A stretch of DNA of 64,000 bases from Agarophyton chilense (GCA_030374765.1 JARGXX010000120.1:393048-457047), one strand, 5' to 3'; positions 11,828 to 23,800 are shown, counted from the first letter of the stretch. The notes: a model not told the origin generated them from the sequence alone. Numbers and translations are program-made.

Positions 11828-11938
11828 AAAAGCTCTCCATCCATCTCTCCCCCTTTCGCTCACCCTCCCTCCCCCTCCCTCCCCCCTCCCTCCCCCCCTC
11901 CGCCGTCCTTCTCAACTCTAACCCCCCCTCCCGTCGCA

Positions 11939-14323
11939 ATGGACGCCCCCCATCGCGCCCATCCCCATCCCCATCCCCATCCCCACCCCAGCTCCAACCC
12001 CCACGCCGACGCCAGCGCCGACGCCGAACCCGACGCCGACACAGAAGCGCGCGCGCTGCTCGCCCACCACGCTGCCGCAGCCTCCCCCCTGCGCTACACC
12101 GCCGTCCACCCGCCGCGCGTCGAGGGCTGGCTCGCCAAGGAGGCCCGCCGTTCGCTCCGCACCCGACGCACACGCTATTTCACCCTAGACGGCACCATCC
12201 TCGCCTCGCATCGTACCAAGAGCGCCCCGGCCTCATGGCACGTCTCTCTGGCCGATGCGCTCGTCGAGCCCGGCCCGTTACCGCGCGAGATCCGACTGTC
12301 CTTGCCCACGCGCACCCTGTCCTTCGTCGCCCCGACACCCCCGGCCTTTCGCATGTGGATTGTTGCCCTGCGCCGCGCCTCGCTCTTCAGCTCGCGTGTC
12401 GACCATTATTACGCCGTGGGCCGCCTCATCGGCGAGGGAATGAACGGTCAGGTGCGTTTGGCCCACGACAGGATGACCCACGAGCCCGTCGCCATCAAGA
12501 TGGTCCCGCGCCTGCGCCGCGAGAACGAAACCCACTTCCTGGCCCGCGAGGTGCAGATCCTGCTTTCCATTGCTCACCCCAACATCGTGCGTACCCTCGA
12601 CGTCTTTGTGCGCACCCGTCGCATCCACTTTGTCATGGAGTATCTGCCCGGCGGCGAGCTCTTCGACTTTATCTCGCAAAACACCCACTTCACAGAGTTG
12701 CACGCCGCCGCCGTCATGACCGACCTGCTCAACGCCCTGCACTATCTGCACACGCGCAACATTGTGCACCGCGACGTCAAGCTGGAGAACCTGCTGTGCA
12801 CCAGCACCACGTGGCCGCTCAACGTCAAACTCGCCGACTTTGGCTTTGCCAACTACGTCAACAGCCGCGACCGCCCCATCCTCAACAGTTTTGTCGGCAC
12901 GCCGTACTACATTGCGCCGGAAATGCTGCGCGGTGACCCGCACGGCTGCGCCGTCGACGTGTGGGCCACCGGCGTCGTGCTCTACATCCTGCTCAGCGGC
13001 AAGTTCCCGTTTGGCGGCAACAACGAGTCCGAGTACTACCAGCGCGTGCTAGCCAAGCCCGCCTACTTCCCTGCTGACGAGTGGCGCGACGTGTCGCACG
13101 ATGCCAAGAGCCTCGTGCGCGGCATGCTGTGCAAAGATCCCCACAAGCGTCTCACCGTGGAGCAATGTTTGCGCCACCCGTGGCTAGCGCGTCGCGCCCA
13201 CGCGTTGCCATCGCCGTCGTCGTCGCCGTCGCCGTCGTCAACGTTAGTACCGCCGCCGCAGCGCGCTCTCTCGCCGCCGGAGCAGCTCGTCGTGCGCGAG
13301 CCCAACCTACGCACCGCCACAGCGCTGCGCCACACGCGCGCCAAGCGCGGCAAATGGCGCCACCTTGCCATGCTCAACCGCTCGCTCTCCGCCGCGCCCG
13401 ACGCCGTGCTGCCGCACCAGCTGCCCGTCGACTACGCGCGCCCCAAACACACGCTGTCCGATTGCGCCTCTGCGTCGTGTGCGCGCTCGCCGCCGTCGGC
13501 GCCGCCCAGCGACTCTGCTTCCAACTCGGTCGTCGTCACCGATTCGGAGCTCATCAACCGCCGCCCGACTCTCATCCGCCGCATTCTCTCGTCGCAAAAG
13601 CTCTCGCTGGACCGCTACCAGTGCCCGCTGCCCTGCGCGCGCCCCTCTACCGCTACCGCTGCTGCCACCGCTGCTGCTGCCACTAGCGCCGTCGACAATA
13701 AGCTGGACCACGCATCTGCCAACCCGCGCAAGACGCTCTCTCTCTTCTCCAAGGACGGACCGCTACGACGCTCATTCCACCGCGTAGCCGATCGCGCCAC
13801 CGCCGACGGCAACCACGCTATCAACTTTGCAAACTTGCAGTCGCAAAAGTTGCCTCCCAAAATCGCGCGAGAGCGCCAACGGCAACAAAAGCTGGCCGAG
13901 GCGGCTGCAAAACGCGGCGCGACGCGTGGGGGCATTTTCACTACTTGCAAGCTGGCGGCGGCCGAGCTAGCAGCGCACAATCAGCGCTACCACTCGTCGC
14001 CACGGCTGGCGGCGCACATGTTGGAGACGCTGCAGACGTCGTTTGTGCCGCCCGTGTCGGAGGCGGCGCGGCTGGAGGAGCGCGCGGCGTGCTGTGGCGT
14101 GGAGGACGTTTTGGAACCGGTTTCAAGCCCGCCGTCTGTGGCGCGCAGTGGCATGGACATGTGTGGTATGATTGATGAACATGGCGATGAGGTGCAGCGC
14201 GCGGAAAGTATGGAGTACGGGGATATGGAGAGTTTGGGGGGGGTGAGCCAACACCAGCTGAACCCGCTGAACCAGCTGCATGGCGTGTACTCGAGGGGCC
14301 GCGCTGTGCCACTGGGCTTGTAG
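11939..14323 (+). CDS. PH-domain serine/threonine protein kinase, CAMK-like
   Basis: This is a 794-residue protein with a good ATG at 11939. The first 60 residues are low-complexity, with His-Pro repeats from a CCCCAT microsatellite. Residues 61-146 fit a PH domain: VEGWLAKEA at the start, a RYFTLDG strand and the invariant-type Trp at 140. Residues of about 157-416 form a complete kinase domain: glycine loop GEGMNGQV (165-172), VAIK lysine 187, catalytic HRDVKLEN (277-284), DFG (300-302) and APE (326-328). The catalytic-loop Lys and the CAMK/SNF1-like spacing predict Ser/Thr activity. Residues 420-794 are probably disordered, with Ser, Pro and basic patches. A PH domain would place the kinase at phosphoinositide membranes or serve autoinhibition, as in protein kinase D, although the C1 domains of that family are absent. 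No intron is evident. Substrates are unknown. Confidence 0.9.
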   Translation: MDAPHRAHPHPHPHPHPSSNPHADASADAEPDADTEARALLAHHAAAASPLRYTAVHPPRVEGWLAKEARRSLRTRRTRYFTLDGTILASHRTKSAPASWHVSLADALVEPGPLPREIRLSLPTRTLSFVAPTPPAFRMWIVALRRASLFSSRVDHYYAVGRLIGEGMNGQVRLAHDRMTHEPVAIKMVPRLRRENETHFLAREVQILLSIAHPNIVRTLDVFVRTRRIHFVMEYLPGGELFDFISQNTHFTELHAAAVMTDLLNALHYLHTRNIVHRDVKLENLLCTSTTWPLNVKLADFGFANYVNSRDRPILNSFVGTPYYIAPEMLRGDPHGCAVDVWATGVVLYILLSGKFPFGGNNESEYYQRVLAKPAYFPADEWRDVSHDAKSLVRGMLCKDPHKRLTVEQCLRHPWLARRAHALPSPSSSPSPSSTLVPPPQRALSPPEQLVVREPNLRTATALRHTRAKRGKWRHLAMLNRSLSAAPDAVLPHQLPVDYARPKHTLSDCASASCARSPPSAPPSDSASNSVVVTDSELINRRPTLIRRILSSQKLSLDRYQCPLPCARPSTATAAATAAAATSAVDNKLDHASANPRKTLSLFSKDGPLRRSFHRVADRATADGNHAINFANLQSQKLPPKIARERQRQQKLAEAAAKRGATRGGIFTTCKLAAAELAAHNQRYHSSPRLAAHMLETLQTSFVPPVSEAARLEERAACCGVEDVLEPVSSPPSVARSGMDMCGMIDEHGDEVQRAESMEYGDMESLGGVSQHQLNPLNQLHGVYSRGRAVPLGL

Positions 14324-14560
14324 ACTACTTGGGGACTTAAGGCTGGAGGAATAATCTCAAGAGAGATGGGTGGAGAGGGGGGATGCAGCGATGTTGAGTT
14401 TTAATGTACAGATATGTCTACCATGTGGAGTTTCGGGAAGAAGAGTGTGCCTCGCAGGTAGTGACTGGCGCGTCACGTCGCTTCGCGGTGCGTTTAGGGA
14501 AATTACACCGGCGGTGATCGCGCGCTACGTGTCGCGCGCATTTGTAACGTCCCACGCACC

Positions 14561-14597
14561 GCACACGCACGCGCACGCGCACGCGCGCGCGCACGTG
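14561..14597. repeat. 37-bp perfect alternating purine-pyrimidine tract
   Basis: A strict purine-pyrimidine alternation of CA/CG steps runs without a break. Such tracts can adopt Z-DNA. It lies between the convergent kinase and Hint genes. Confidence 0.85.
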
Positions 14598-14850
14598 ACG
14601 CGTAGCACCAGCTGGCGGCGGCGTGCACATCCGCGATGGTGCGCTGTGCTGACGTTATGCGTGCCTGGCGCGCTCTTCTGTCGCAATGTCATTCAACGTC
14701 CTGTCTCGCGAGCCACCTACTTGGTTTACTGGCACTTGTCCTTTTTTCGTTGTCGCCATTGTATCACTCAGTCTTGTATCGTCGTGGTCTCTCTAAAGCC
14801 TAGCTATTAACAACACTTCCACTATTACTGCCAATTCCTTCTGCCCACCA

Positions 14851-15738
14851 TCAACATGAAAGCCCACTCAACCCAATACACGCTTTTCCGCCAAGCGCTG
14901 CTGCTCCAATCCATGGCGCTCCAATGTTGGCAAGGGTCCCACCGGTAATGTCCGTACCGAGCACTCGATACGCCGCTCGCAATGGCGCCAGCAGCGTCTG
15001 AGCAACATTAGGTCTCACAGCCATTGTGTACGAGCTCACTCGAAATCCGTCCACCACCAGCTCGCCACTTACAGTTTGCGGGTTGTACAATCCCCGTCTC
15101 CAAACGTTTTCAACACTGCTCACGCGCACCAACGACCCGTTACCCATTTGAAGATAGTCTCCAATCCTAACCGATCCGGCCGCCACTAGCTTGTCTTTTG
15201 AGAAAATGTAATGCCCGGGAGACGCTGTCACACATTTTTCAACACTGCACAGCTTCTTGAATCGGAAAACGCCGCTTCCAAGCTTGTGCGTGAACGAAAA
15301 TACCTCTGAAGAGTCGCCACTCATTTGTGCAACTTTGTGACCACTTTCTAGTTGATTCATCCGAACCGTTCCAATATTCTCCACTTCCACATTGCTGTTG
15401 CCCGGAAAGCACTGTTGCAACATTTGCATAATATCCTCCAATCCTTGATCTCCAGACTCGTCATCTTCAATCTCGTTGTCATGACCATCCTCATTGTAAT
15501 GATCTTCCTCACCGTCATGACCATCTTCTTCGTCAGGATCATAAGAGGGTGAAGGCGTAGCTTCTTCACCCGTCCCGCTCGACATCATCTGCCTGTCGAT
15601 ATTTCCTTTATCAATGTCAGTATCTTGTACAAATAAGCGCGCGGAGGCCTCGGAATATCCACTCTGTTCACCAAGCGGTAATGCCAAAGCGGTCACCAAC
15701 AAAATTATAACAAAGGCGAACGCAGTTAAAATGCCCAT
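14851..15738 (-). CDS. Membrane-anchored or secreted protein with Hedgehog-type Hint (Hog) domain
   Basis: The first ATG in frame is at 15738 and gives 295 residues; the frame extends to a TTG at 15786 without another ATG. Residues of about 4-24 are a hydrophobic signal peptide or anchor. Residues 60-100 are Asp/Glu/His-rich. The Hint domain starts at the candidate nucleophile Cys110 in QQCFPGNSNVEV and ends after ELVVDGFRVSSY. It keeps the CFPG start, an SPGH at 173-176 standing for the usual TxxH (Thr to Ser), and the VVDG strand. Hint domains of Hedgehog and related proteins cleave themselves through a Cys thioester and can attach a sterol or other nucleophile to the upstream peptide. A non-Hedgehog acidic N-terminal part with a Hog domain is known as a lineage-specific type in several protists and algae. 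Whether this one is active is unknown. Confidence 0.75.
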   Translation of the reverse strand: MGILTAFAFVIILLVTALALPLGEQSGYSEASARLFVQDTDIDKGNIDRQMMSSGTGEEATPSPSYDPDEEDGHDGEEDHYNEDGHDNEIEDDESGDQGLEDIMQMLQQCFPGNSNVEVENIGTVRMNQLESGHKVAQMSGDSSEVFSFTHKLGSGVFRFKKLCSVEKCVTASPGHYIFSKDKLVAAGSVRIGDYLQMGNGSLVRVSSVENVWRRGLYNPQTVSGELVVDGFRVSSYTMAVRPNVAQTLLAPLRAAYRVLGTDITGGTLANIGAPWIGAAALGGKACIGLSGLSC

Positions 15739-15832
15739 CACGGAAATGCGGAATTTGGCCGGCTTTGCGAATCGAATGAATTGCAATGAGGTAAAAAGAA
15801 GTGGAGAGAGACGAGATGAGGCTTGAGGGCTC

Positions 15833-15842
15833 TTTTTTTATA
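15833..15842 (-). promoter_or_regulatory. TATA box of the Hint-domain gene
   Basis: Read on the minus strand this is TATAAAAAAA, about 95-105 bp before the chosen ATG. The distance leaves a leader of about 70 bases, which supports ATG 15738 over a more distant start. Confidence 0.6.
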
Positions 15843-15849
15843 GAGTAAC

Positions 15850-18240
15850 GACGTTCCGTATCTATCCTCCCCACTTTCCATGATCTGAGTCACCCCACCC
15901 TTGGCTGGCATCACACGCAGCACTAGTGTCTGCATGAGTAGGAAATCTTGGGCAGTTTTGATTTCTGAATTGCACAATGATTCCGAGCACGGAAAAGGAG
16001 TTGTTAGAATGATAACCCTCACCAACGGGAAGGTTGCCTCCTAGATTCACATTGAAAAAAAAGGCAATCCAATTTCAGTTTATTGAATCGAATTTCAACT
16101 ACATGGAAATCGAAAAATCTTTCCATTTGCAGTCAACTTCTGGGTACCGTTGATAACGAAATGGAATGGTTTCAACAGCCAGCTAATTTTTGAAACGACG
16201 CTGTTGTTTGCAGAGCTCTGTGGCGGCAGATGTGAAACTACAATACCCCTTTTCCAAAAGGGGGGAAAGCTCTAACCCTTTCCCAGCAATTCGAAATTCA
16301 AAACATCGATAGTGCTTACTGGGAATCGATTCGTTCAGTTAACCACCTGCTGTGGAGCTGTTGATTGCGGTCACTAGAAAAGCTGTTTCCTTTCAGCAAC
16401 AATTACACCCGTTTTTTGGCGTCGTACGAATCATGACTGAGAGATCCAGTACAGTACTAACTCATTCACCAAAGTAGCTTATGAAGGGTATGATTAGAGG
16501 CGTAGAGTGGCTTCGTGACGAGTTCTGAAAACAACATCAAGCAGAAATCCGGTGTGCGTGTCGTAGCCGCACAAGCAGGGTTTGTGGTGAGCGCGAGTAG
16601 CTGTGCGCAGCAGAGCTTCTAGCGCTACTAGTCAAAAAAGGGACAAAGTTTGTTCCCTCTGTCTGGCCTCGCCTCTCCCCGCACATCGCCAGACAGCCCC
16701 CACAACTTTTCACGGCTTTTGTCGCCCGGCAATCAATCACCGCGACCTCCTGGCGCCCGCGGCTCCACGAGGTGCACGGGGAGCTCCTTGTGACTGCAAC
16801 CAGAACTGGTGGCATGCGCTCGACACGTTACTAATGAAACTACTATCCACAATTCTCTCGCTCAACGGTGAGGGTAACAAAGGTTTAAGTCGATTTTAGC
16901 ATCACAACGTCCAGTAGCTCTGTTGTGATGATATTGAGACCACCAGGCTGCCTTTATATACCATACACGAAAAAATCAGCACAGCGACCCATTGGAGCTT
17001 TTCACAAAGCGCTGGCTCTAAAAAATTGGGAGGTGCAACTTAGCCAACTAAATGCAATGGCTGGTGTCGGATGATAAAAGTAAGCGGGAACTTTACACTG
17101 TTTGCCGCCCGTCGGGGAAAGAATGGCGGCTCAGACAGCAGTAAATAGAATAGCTGATGAGTTTGGACGCCAAGGACTGCTGTAAACGAAGGCCTGGGCG
17201 GAGGTCGGCGTCGGAGATTGTGTTCTGATGGGGGATGATGGCTGATGAGGATGCAAAGCATCGACGAAATTATGTACCACCAAAGTAGATGCGTAGTTTC
17301 TCCTCCCTGCAGAAAGCTATTAATGCTTTGATCCAGAGTCTGAGTAGGGATTATTATTTCCGGAGTCTTGACGAAAAATTGACTCCTCTGCGTTTGGTCG
17401 ACTAAAGCTTTACTCAACCTCCTCTTGGTGTCGACTGAGCAGCCTAAGCTGGCTAACGGAGTAAGTCAGGGAGGGATCGCTGTTGAAGAGGAAAGTGATC
17501 AGGCCTCCGTAGACCAGTGATTCCTATCATTTTGACGTATTTCTTCAGAATTCTTGAGTCTTGTTTCAATTTTCTGAGAAAATTTTATTACCGGTAGTTC
17601 AATACCGTACTTTGCAATATGCTGGTGAAAATTAGTTTTTTAAGGCTAGGTTCGACGACATGCAGAGCTTAAGCGAGTTCCCGTTTGGGTTGCTGTCTAT
17701 TGGGCTTTACTTACGATGCATTTGTTAACGTCCGGAAACGGAATTTTGTAAGGTCTTTCCTTAATTGGGTGACCAGGGGTTTTTCGCCCGTGCTCAAGTT
17801 TATCATCAGTGAAATTTTGGAGGTTGCGAGAAGATCATATCTGTCTGAGGGTTCTGCAGGTTTTTAATCGTGTTTTCAAAAGTTTTAGAAGTTGCATATC
17901 GTAATTACCGGTTTTTGCGATATTGGAGTCTAGTCTCTGAAGGGTTTTCTAAAAAAATTGTTCAAATTTCCGAAGTACATTGCGTAATGAAGTAGAGTGA
18001 GGGTCTTTAGAGCACCAAGGTCTCCCCAGTAGTTACTGTAAGTAGTGTGGTCGGGGCACGAAACTCAGGGACCTTTCGAAAACGAGGCCCAGACCCAGTT
18101 CGACTTGTATGAAGGTCGAGTGATGGCTGGACTTATTTAGGTCGCGCGCTCAGCCACTAGCAGCCCTTCTAAGAGCACAAGCCTGCACTAAGGGTTAAAG
18201 TAGTCTCGAGGTTGGAATGAGTTGACCGTCCTTAGAGGTG
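15850..18240. other. Spacer without recognisable gene
   Basis: ORFs are short and lack support. AT content is raised from 17,500 to 18,000. The segment ends exactly where an LTR begins at 18241. No gag could be read to the left of that LTR. Confidence 0.5.
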
Positions 18241-18686
18241 TGTAACGAAATTACTAGTGGGTCAGCGAACTGATCTCAACCTGAGATAGCGTGATAGAAC
18301 GCGTCTTAAAGTTATTATCCCTGACGGCGGCACTCTCAGAGTACTTGATACAATGGGCTGGCGTTTACTGCGTAGTCCTTCAGTTCAGAGCTGAGTAAAC
18401 GATGGCTTGAATACCAATTGGTGGAACTTGTGTACCAAAGAGGTAAGTTTAGTATCCTAGCAGTGCTTACCTTACTCTAAGGGAGAAGCGTCACTCGAGC
18501 CAATTAAATAACAAAGGCGAGGCGCTGGGATCTCTCTGGCACTGTAATGATAATCTATTGCACTAACTAAAATATATCAATAATCTACATGACTCCACCT
18601 GAGGTCGCCAAGTCCACGTGGCGTCTGTAAGATACCTCAGGGCCCGGCGGCTTACAGAGCTCAAACGGTTTCGTCACTCATTCACA
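18241..18686 (-). repeat. LTR C, diverged relative of the LTRs of element 2
   Basis: This 446-bp sequence with TGT...ACA ends aligns along its whole length with the LTRs at 27115 and 36837, in the same orientation, at roughly 80% by eye. The right end truncates the coding frame at 18678-20711, whose last three codons come from the LTR. Flanks (AGGTG left, GGGAC right) do not form a target duplication, so the partner LTR was lost or rearranged. Confidence 0.7.
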
Positions 18687-20711
18687 GGGACGAGGTTCAC
18701 CCGAGGAGCCTACTGATTCAACAGAACCGGTCCCAGCGAGCCGACCACGCTTCTTCGGCGGAGATTCACCTGAGAAATTATCATCACCATGGAAAGCCTC
18801 CCGGTCGCTCAAATCTAGACCATCCCGGGCATCCAAGTCGGCAGTAACCCTCTGGGACATCACTTGTGCATTCTGCTGCATGATATAGATCATAGAGGTC
18901 CTCAGATTCTGACCCTGTTGGACAACCGCGGCGTGGCGTGCTGAGCGACGCGCCCAGAAGCAAGCTTCCCTCAGGACTGTCGCAATGTCCATCGAGGCAG
19001 TAATTCCAACGGCACGGCAGACATGACGGAGATCCGCGGCGGCAGCCGGGACCGAAGCTGGAAAATGTGGTAACAGAGAGGACGGAGCGATGTGGACGCC
19101 CACAGTGGACGTCTGAGCCATTGCATCACCTACAGGACTTTCGGCTTCCACGGTAACCTCGCCAGGAGGGATGTCAACTTGGGCGACGGGCGGCTCGTAC
19201 GAGAGTTCATTCTGAGGAGCAGCGCCCGGAGGAGCTGGAGGAGGGGAAGCGGTCTGCAACACAACAGCGGACTCGACTGGAGGATTAAAGCCCTCTACAG
19301 GCAGGACGAAGGGATCTTCACCGAAGGATTCTCCATCGGACATGTCAGCTGGAACCAACGGCCTGGCTTCCACATCAGGCTCGAAGCACAGGGGATCGAA
19401 ACCAATGGCCTTCGGGTAATAGTCGGGCACTCGACGCCTCGGAATGTTCGATGGTTGATTCCTCAAAGGATTGGCGGGATAGGCACGAGCGTCGTCCCGA
19501 CCCTGCGGATGTAGCGGAATCAGCGTGAAAGAGTCGGTGTCGTGGTCATACCAAAGGAACCCGGGAGTCTTGCCCTACTCGACCTGTAGGACATGATCTA
19601 AAAGGGCCTCGGTCTCCTCGACGTCGAACTGGGTCCCACGGACGGTATTCTGTGTGGTTAGGTTCATTAGGAATCGGATCATGATGTACGGGAGCGGAAC
19701 AAAACGACCTTGAGGATCGGGTATGTTCTCGTCGTGCCATACCCTCCAATCCTCCGAACGGACATTACCACGGACGCCGTATTTCGCGGTATCCAAGAAG
19801 ACCATAAGGTACATCACCCCGATCTCAACGAAGATTACTTGCCAGGAAAGCCACGAACTTCGGTCACTGTCATCGCCCATGAGTTGGGACCAGTGCTACG
19901 CCACCACAGACGGCGTGGGAACCAAAAGGAGCGGCGAGACACGCCAGTACATGGCCCATTGGTTCTCATTCGCACGAGGCAACGAGAAATATAACGGAGG
20001 AAAATTGTCGACCCTTATGTCGTGAAACTCCACCTGGTACCAGCAAAAGAAAAACTCCAAAGATTAACGGAAACGACCATTGGGCTCCTGCATCTCGTTA
20101 CAATAGACCCTATTGGAAATCCGAAACAGGAGGTCATACGGAGGATGGAAGCACATAAGCGCCAAGAGTTTGTGACCCGCCGGAGGAAATCTCACATGAG
20201 GCGAAATGAAGTCCGTGTGTAGGTCCGAAAGGAGTTTGTTCACCCTGAACTGGTATTCGGCTTCCTCCTTGCAGCGGACGTACGGCATTTCCGCTTGAAT
20301 GAGGGTGCGATAGCGCGTCGCCAAACGCGGATTCACAGGACAATGCCCCCATCGGTTATACCACGAAACGCTGCGCGCGTTCTTCCTGCCCCTCCTGAAA
20401 TCTGGTATCTTGGCAAACCTTCGGGCCTCGAGATACATTTGGAAGAACTGCTGGTATTCTTCCACAGAGGACGGCAAAATGGCATGACGCACTGCCCGCG
20501 GATTCCGTCCGATGGTATGGTCATAGCGGTGCCCAGGATGTTCGTAAACCACTTGGTATCCCGAAAAGCTCCCCGCTTGGTCCTTCGAAGCCATGGTGCC
20601 GTTGCCCCCCACAGGCCGGTCCGCCGGGAAATGGACAGGCATACCGACGGAAGCGACATAGTCCGGAGGGAGAATAGCGTATCCAACGGGCTTATAAGGC
20701 GAGTTCGGCAT
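18678..20711 (-). pseudogene. aORF copy 1: uncharacterised retroelement-associated protein of about 677 codons
   Basis: A single frame runs from ATG 20711 (MPNSPYKPVGYAIL) to TGA at 18678, broken only by TAA at 20064, a TAG near 19903 and TAG at 19575. Compared with the copy at 27972-30051, the first stop stands for Gln and the third for Trp. Conserved blocks include SSVEEYQQFFQMYLEARRFA, EMPYVRCKEEAEYQFRVNKL, DTAKYGVRGNVRSEDW, VPDYYPKAIGFDPLCFEPD and ITASMDIATVLREACFWARR. The C-terminal quarter is acidic and Pro-rich and ends in a basic PPKKRGR, which could be a nuclear localisation signal. No known domain is recognised. Homology to the other copy continues about 120 bp upstream of the ATG and stops near 20835, where element 1 pol sequence takes over. 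The C-terminus is cut by LTR C. Confidence 0.6.
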
Positions 20712-20889
20712 CGCGCGCGACCAATGGAAAAGTACCACGATTGGAAGAAGAGGTGACAGAATTGACCCGAGCGGACTGACAGGCGTAAACCACGGTGGAC
20801 GAAGCGCGGAGGGTCGCTAAAGAAAGAACACATGGATGACGTGTAGTTCAACCGTTAAGCTCATTGTATGAGACACGAAAAGTAGCTCT

Positions 20890-23800
20890 GGCGAATGGGA
20901 TATTCCGGATTGATCCCCATCACCCATTCAAGGTGTTGGTCACCATTTTTGGGAAGTCCACACAGTGGTTATTGAAACACCAAATCATTGGGACGGGGTA
21001 CCCCACCCCACAAAAGTGGCACCGACGTCGATGAGCGCTTCCGATATTCTGGGTATCCCTCATCATAAGAAGGGGGAGAAGAACGTCGTTGCGACGATAC
21101 CGGACGTCGAGTGTCCGAAAACCTCAGAAGTCGAGAAAGAAGTTATTGGTACAACACGGAGTGGTGAAACAAGGAATCCTATTGAATAGTTGAAGAATCT
21201 AGACCTGGATCATGTCCCCGTTACTCATCGTGAGAGTTTACGCAAGATGCTGCGCAAATTTACAGCCATGTGGGATGGCTCTCTTGGAAAGATTGCGATT
21301 GCAGAACACAGAATTGATCTGATACCAGGTACACGGTCGATAGCACAGCACCTATACAGGGCTGGCTCGACCGCTCAGGAGGAAGAAAAAACTCAGATTG
21401 AGAAGATGCTAGATACAAGAGTGATCGAACCTACCCAATCTCCTTAGGCTACACCAGTGGTGTTAGCTCCGAAATCAGATGGAACATGGAGATTCGGTGT
21501 CGACTACCGTCGTTTTAAATGACTCTACCCTCAAGGACGTATACCCTATTTCAAGGATGGATGAATGCATAGACTCCCTTCGGGGGGCAAACATATTTAC
21601 AACCCTGGATGCTAATTGGGGATATTGGAAAGTTCCTGTGAAAAAGAAATACCGCGATAAGACCGCGTTTGTTTGTCAGCAGGGACTGTACCGATTAAAT
21701 TTGATGCCATTTTGCTTGACTAATGCGCCAGCGACGTTCCAACTTGCCGTTGATATTTTACTTGCTCGCTTCAAATGGAGGACTTGTCTCGTTTATCTCG
21801 ATGATATAATCGTTTTCTCGAATAACCTCGAAGACCACTTGAGGCATGAGTCAGAAGTAATGACAGTACTGCAGTATTGCAGGTAACACTTTGAAGCTTA
21901 AGTAGTGTAAGTTCTTCACTGATTCAGTGAAATACTTAGGACATGTCATTCGCCCCGAAAAGTTATCGGTGGACACCGTTCGAGTCAGATCCATCGGGGA
22001 GGCACGTCATCCGAAGACACGGACAGAATTAAGATCCGTCCTATGATTGTTTAATGTCTACCGCCGCTTTGTACCGAAGTACGCGGATATATCGGCTGCT
22101 TTTAACGAGATCCTGCGTAAAGGGCAGCCAGTGAAGATGGAACCTCTTGATGAGGCACAGGCTACAGCATTTCAATTGCTTTTAGGCGCTATAACGTCTC
22201 CGCCAATTCTGGTGCTACCCACTCTGGGACTTCCGTACTCTATCGATACAAATACGAGTTCCCACCAGATTGGGTGTGCGTGGTTCCAAACCACGCCGAG
22301 TGGAAACAGAAAGCCGATATGCTGCTAGTTGCGTACACTGAATGTGCATGAGCGCAATTAGTCAGTATCTGAGAAAGAATGTCTCGCCGTGGTCTTGTCG
22401 TTAGCAACACTACGCCCATATCTGATGAGTAATCTCTCTATAATTCATACAGACCATTCAGCGCTGCGATGGCTGATGGAGATTGCGGAGCCTTCATGTC
22501 GCCTTATGTGTTGGCGTCCCCGCCTCGCAGAATTCGACTTTGACGTCGAGTACAAAAAAGACATCTTGAACTGCCAGGCTGATGCTCTCTCTCAGCTGGG
22601 AACAAGCGCCGAAGCGGAACCAGTGGATGATCTGGAGATACCATGCTTTATGGGAAACCCTACACAGAGGGAACCCGAGTCAATTTCGGATGACGTCTGT
22701 GACGACCTACTGGCTACCGAACCGTCGGAGCCCCTTTCGGGTTCCTTTATCCCGATAACTCCTGAGGAGATGATGAGGGAACAACAGATGGACCCGTTCT
22801 GTACCCGGATCCGATCCCGGTTAAACGAAGGACATCAATTACCCTTTCAGGTCAAAGACCAGGGATACCTAATAAGGGTGGTGGAATCTAACCCACAGGT
22901 TGTGGTACCTCACTCACTGCAACAAAGGGTTTTACATATATCTCACTACGTGAAAATAGATGCCCTGCCAGGTGGAAGGAAGTTTTATCTAACTCTTCGC
23001 AGAGATTTCTACTGGCCAGCAATGGCATTTGACTGCTATGCAGTTTCCCGAGAATGTACCGGTTGCGCTAAGAACAGCATGAAGTTACGAAACTTTTCGA
23101 AGAAACTTAATCTGTTTCCGGCACGGGCCTCTTTAGAGTTTGTCGCCATCGACATATTGGGTCCTCTTCTACATACCGCCCGAGGTAATCGGTTTCTTCT
23201 GGTCATTACGGACCGCTTTTCGAAGTTAGTTCGTACCGTACCTCTAAAGAGGATCATCACCAGTGCGATTGCGCAAGCTTTTGTAACCCATTTGGTGTTC
23301 GTGTATGGCCCACCGATACAACTCCTCTCTGATAACGGCTCACAATTCGCCGCAAATTTCTCTCAGAACGTTTACAGAATCCTGCACATAAATAACTTGT
23401 TTGTTACAACATATTACCCCCAGTGTAATGGGCAAGTTGAACGATTCCATCGTACGCTACTCAATGCGCTGAGCTCTTATGTCGCGGATAACCTAAAACC
23501 CTGGGATCTCTTTACGGATGCTGTCACCTACGCGTACAATACGCAGGTTCATCGCATAATGAATATCTCGCCGTTCTAGTTGGTGCTTTCGAGAATACCG
23601 CCTCCAGTCGCGTTGGAACCGGACCCACAGTGGGAACGTTTCTTTCCCCGAAAAAATATCGGGATACCCAGCAAGAGGGTTTGAAACAACTATTACCGAT
23701 GGCTCGGAAGTCAATGAAGAAAATCGCAGGCCGCTTTTAAGCGTAACTTCGATGCGAAGGTCAGAAAACCCTCGCCAAAGGCTAGCTCTGGTGACTACGT

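Noticed and set aside
11677-12936. 419-codon plus-strand ORF overlapping the start of the kinase gene
   Set aside because: Pro/Arg/Ala-rich shadow in another frame; the kinase frame holds all motifs.
18241-18686. LTR C as a simple solo LTR
   Set aside because: The five-base flanks do not match (AGGTG against GGGAC), so a simple solo LTR with target duplication is not supported.
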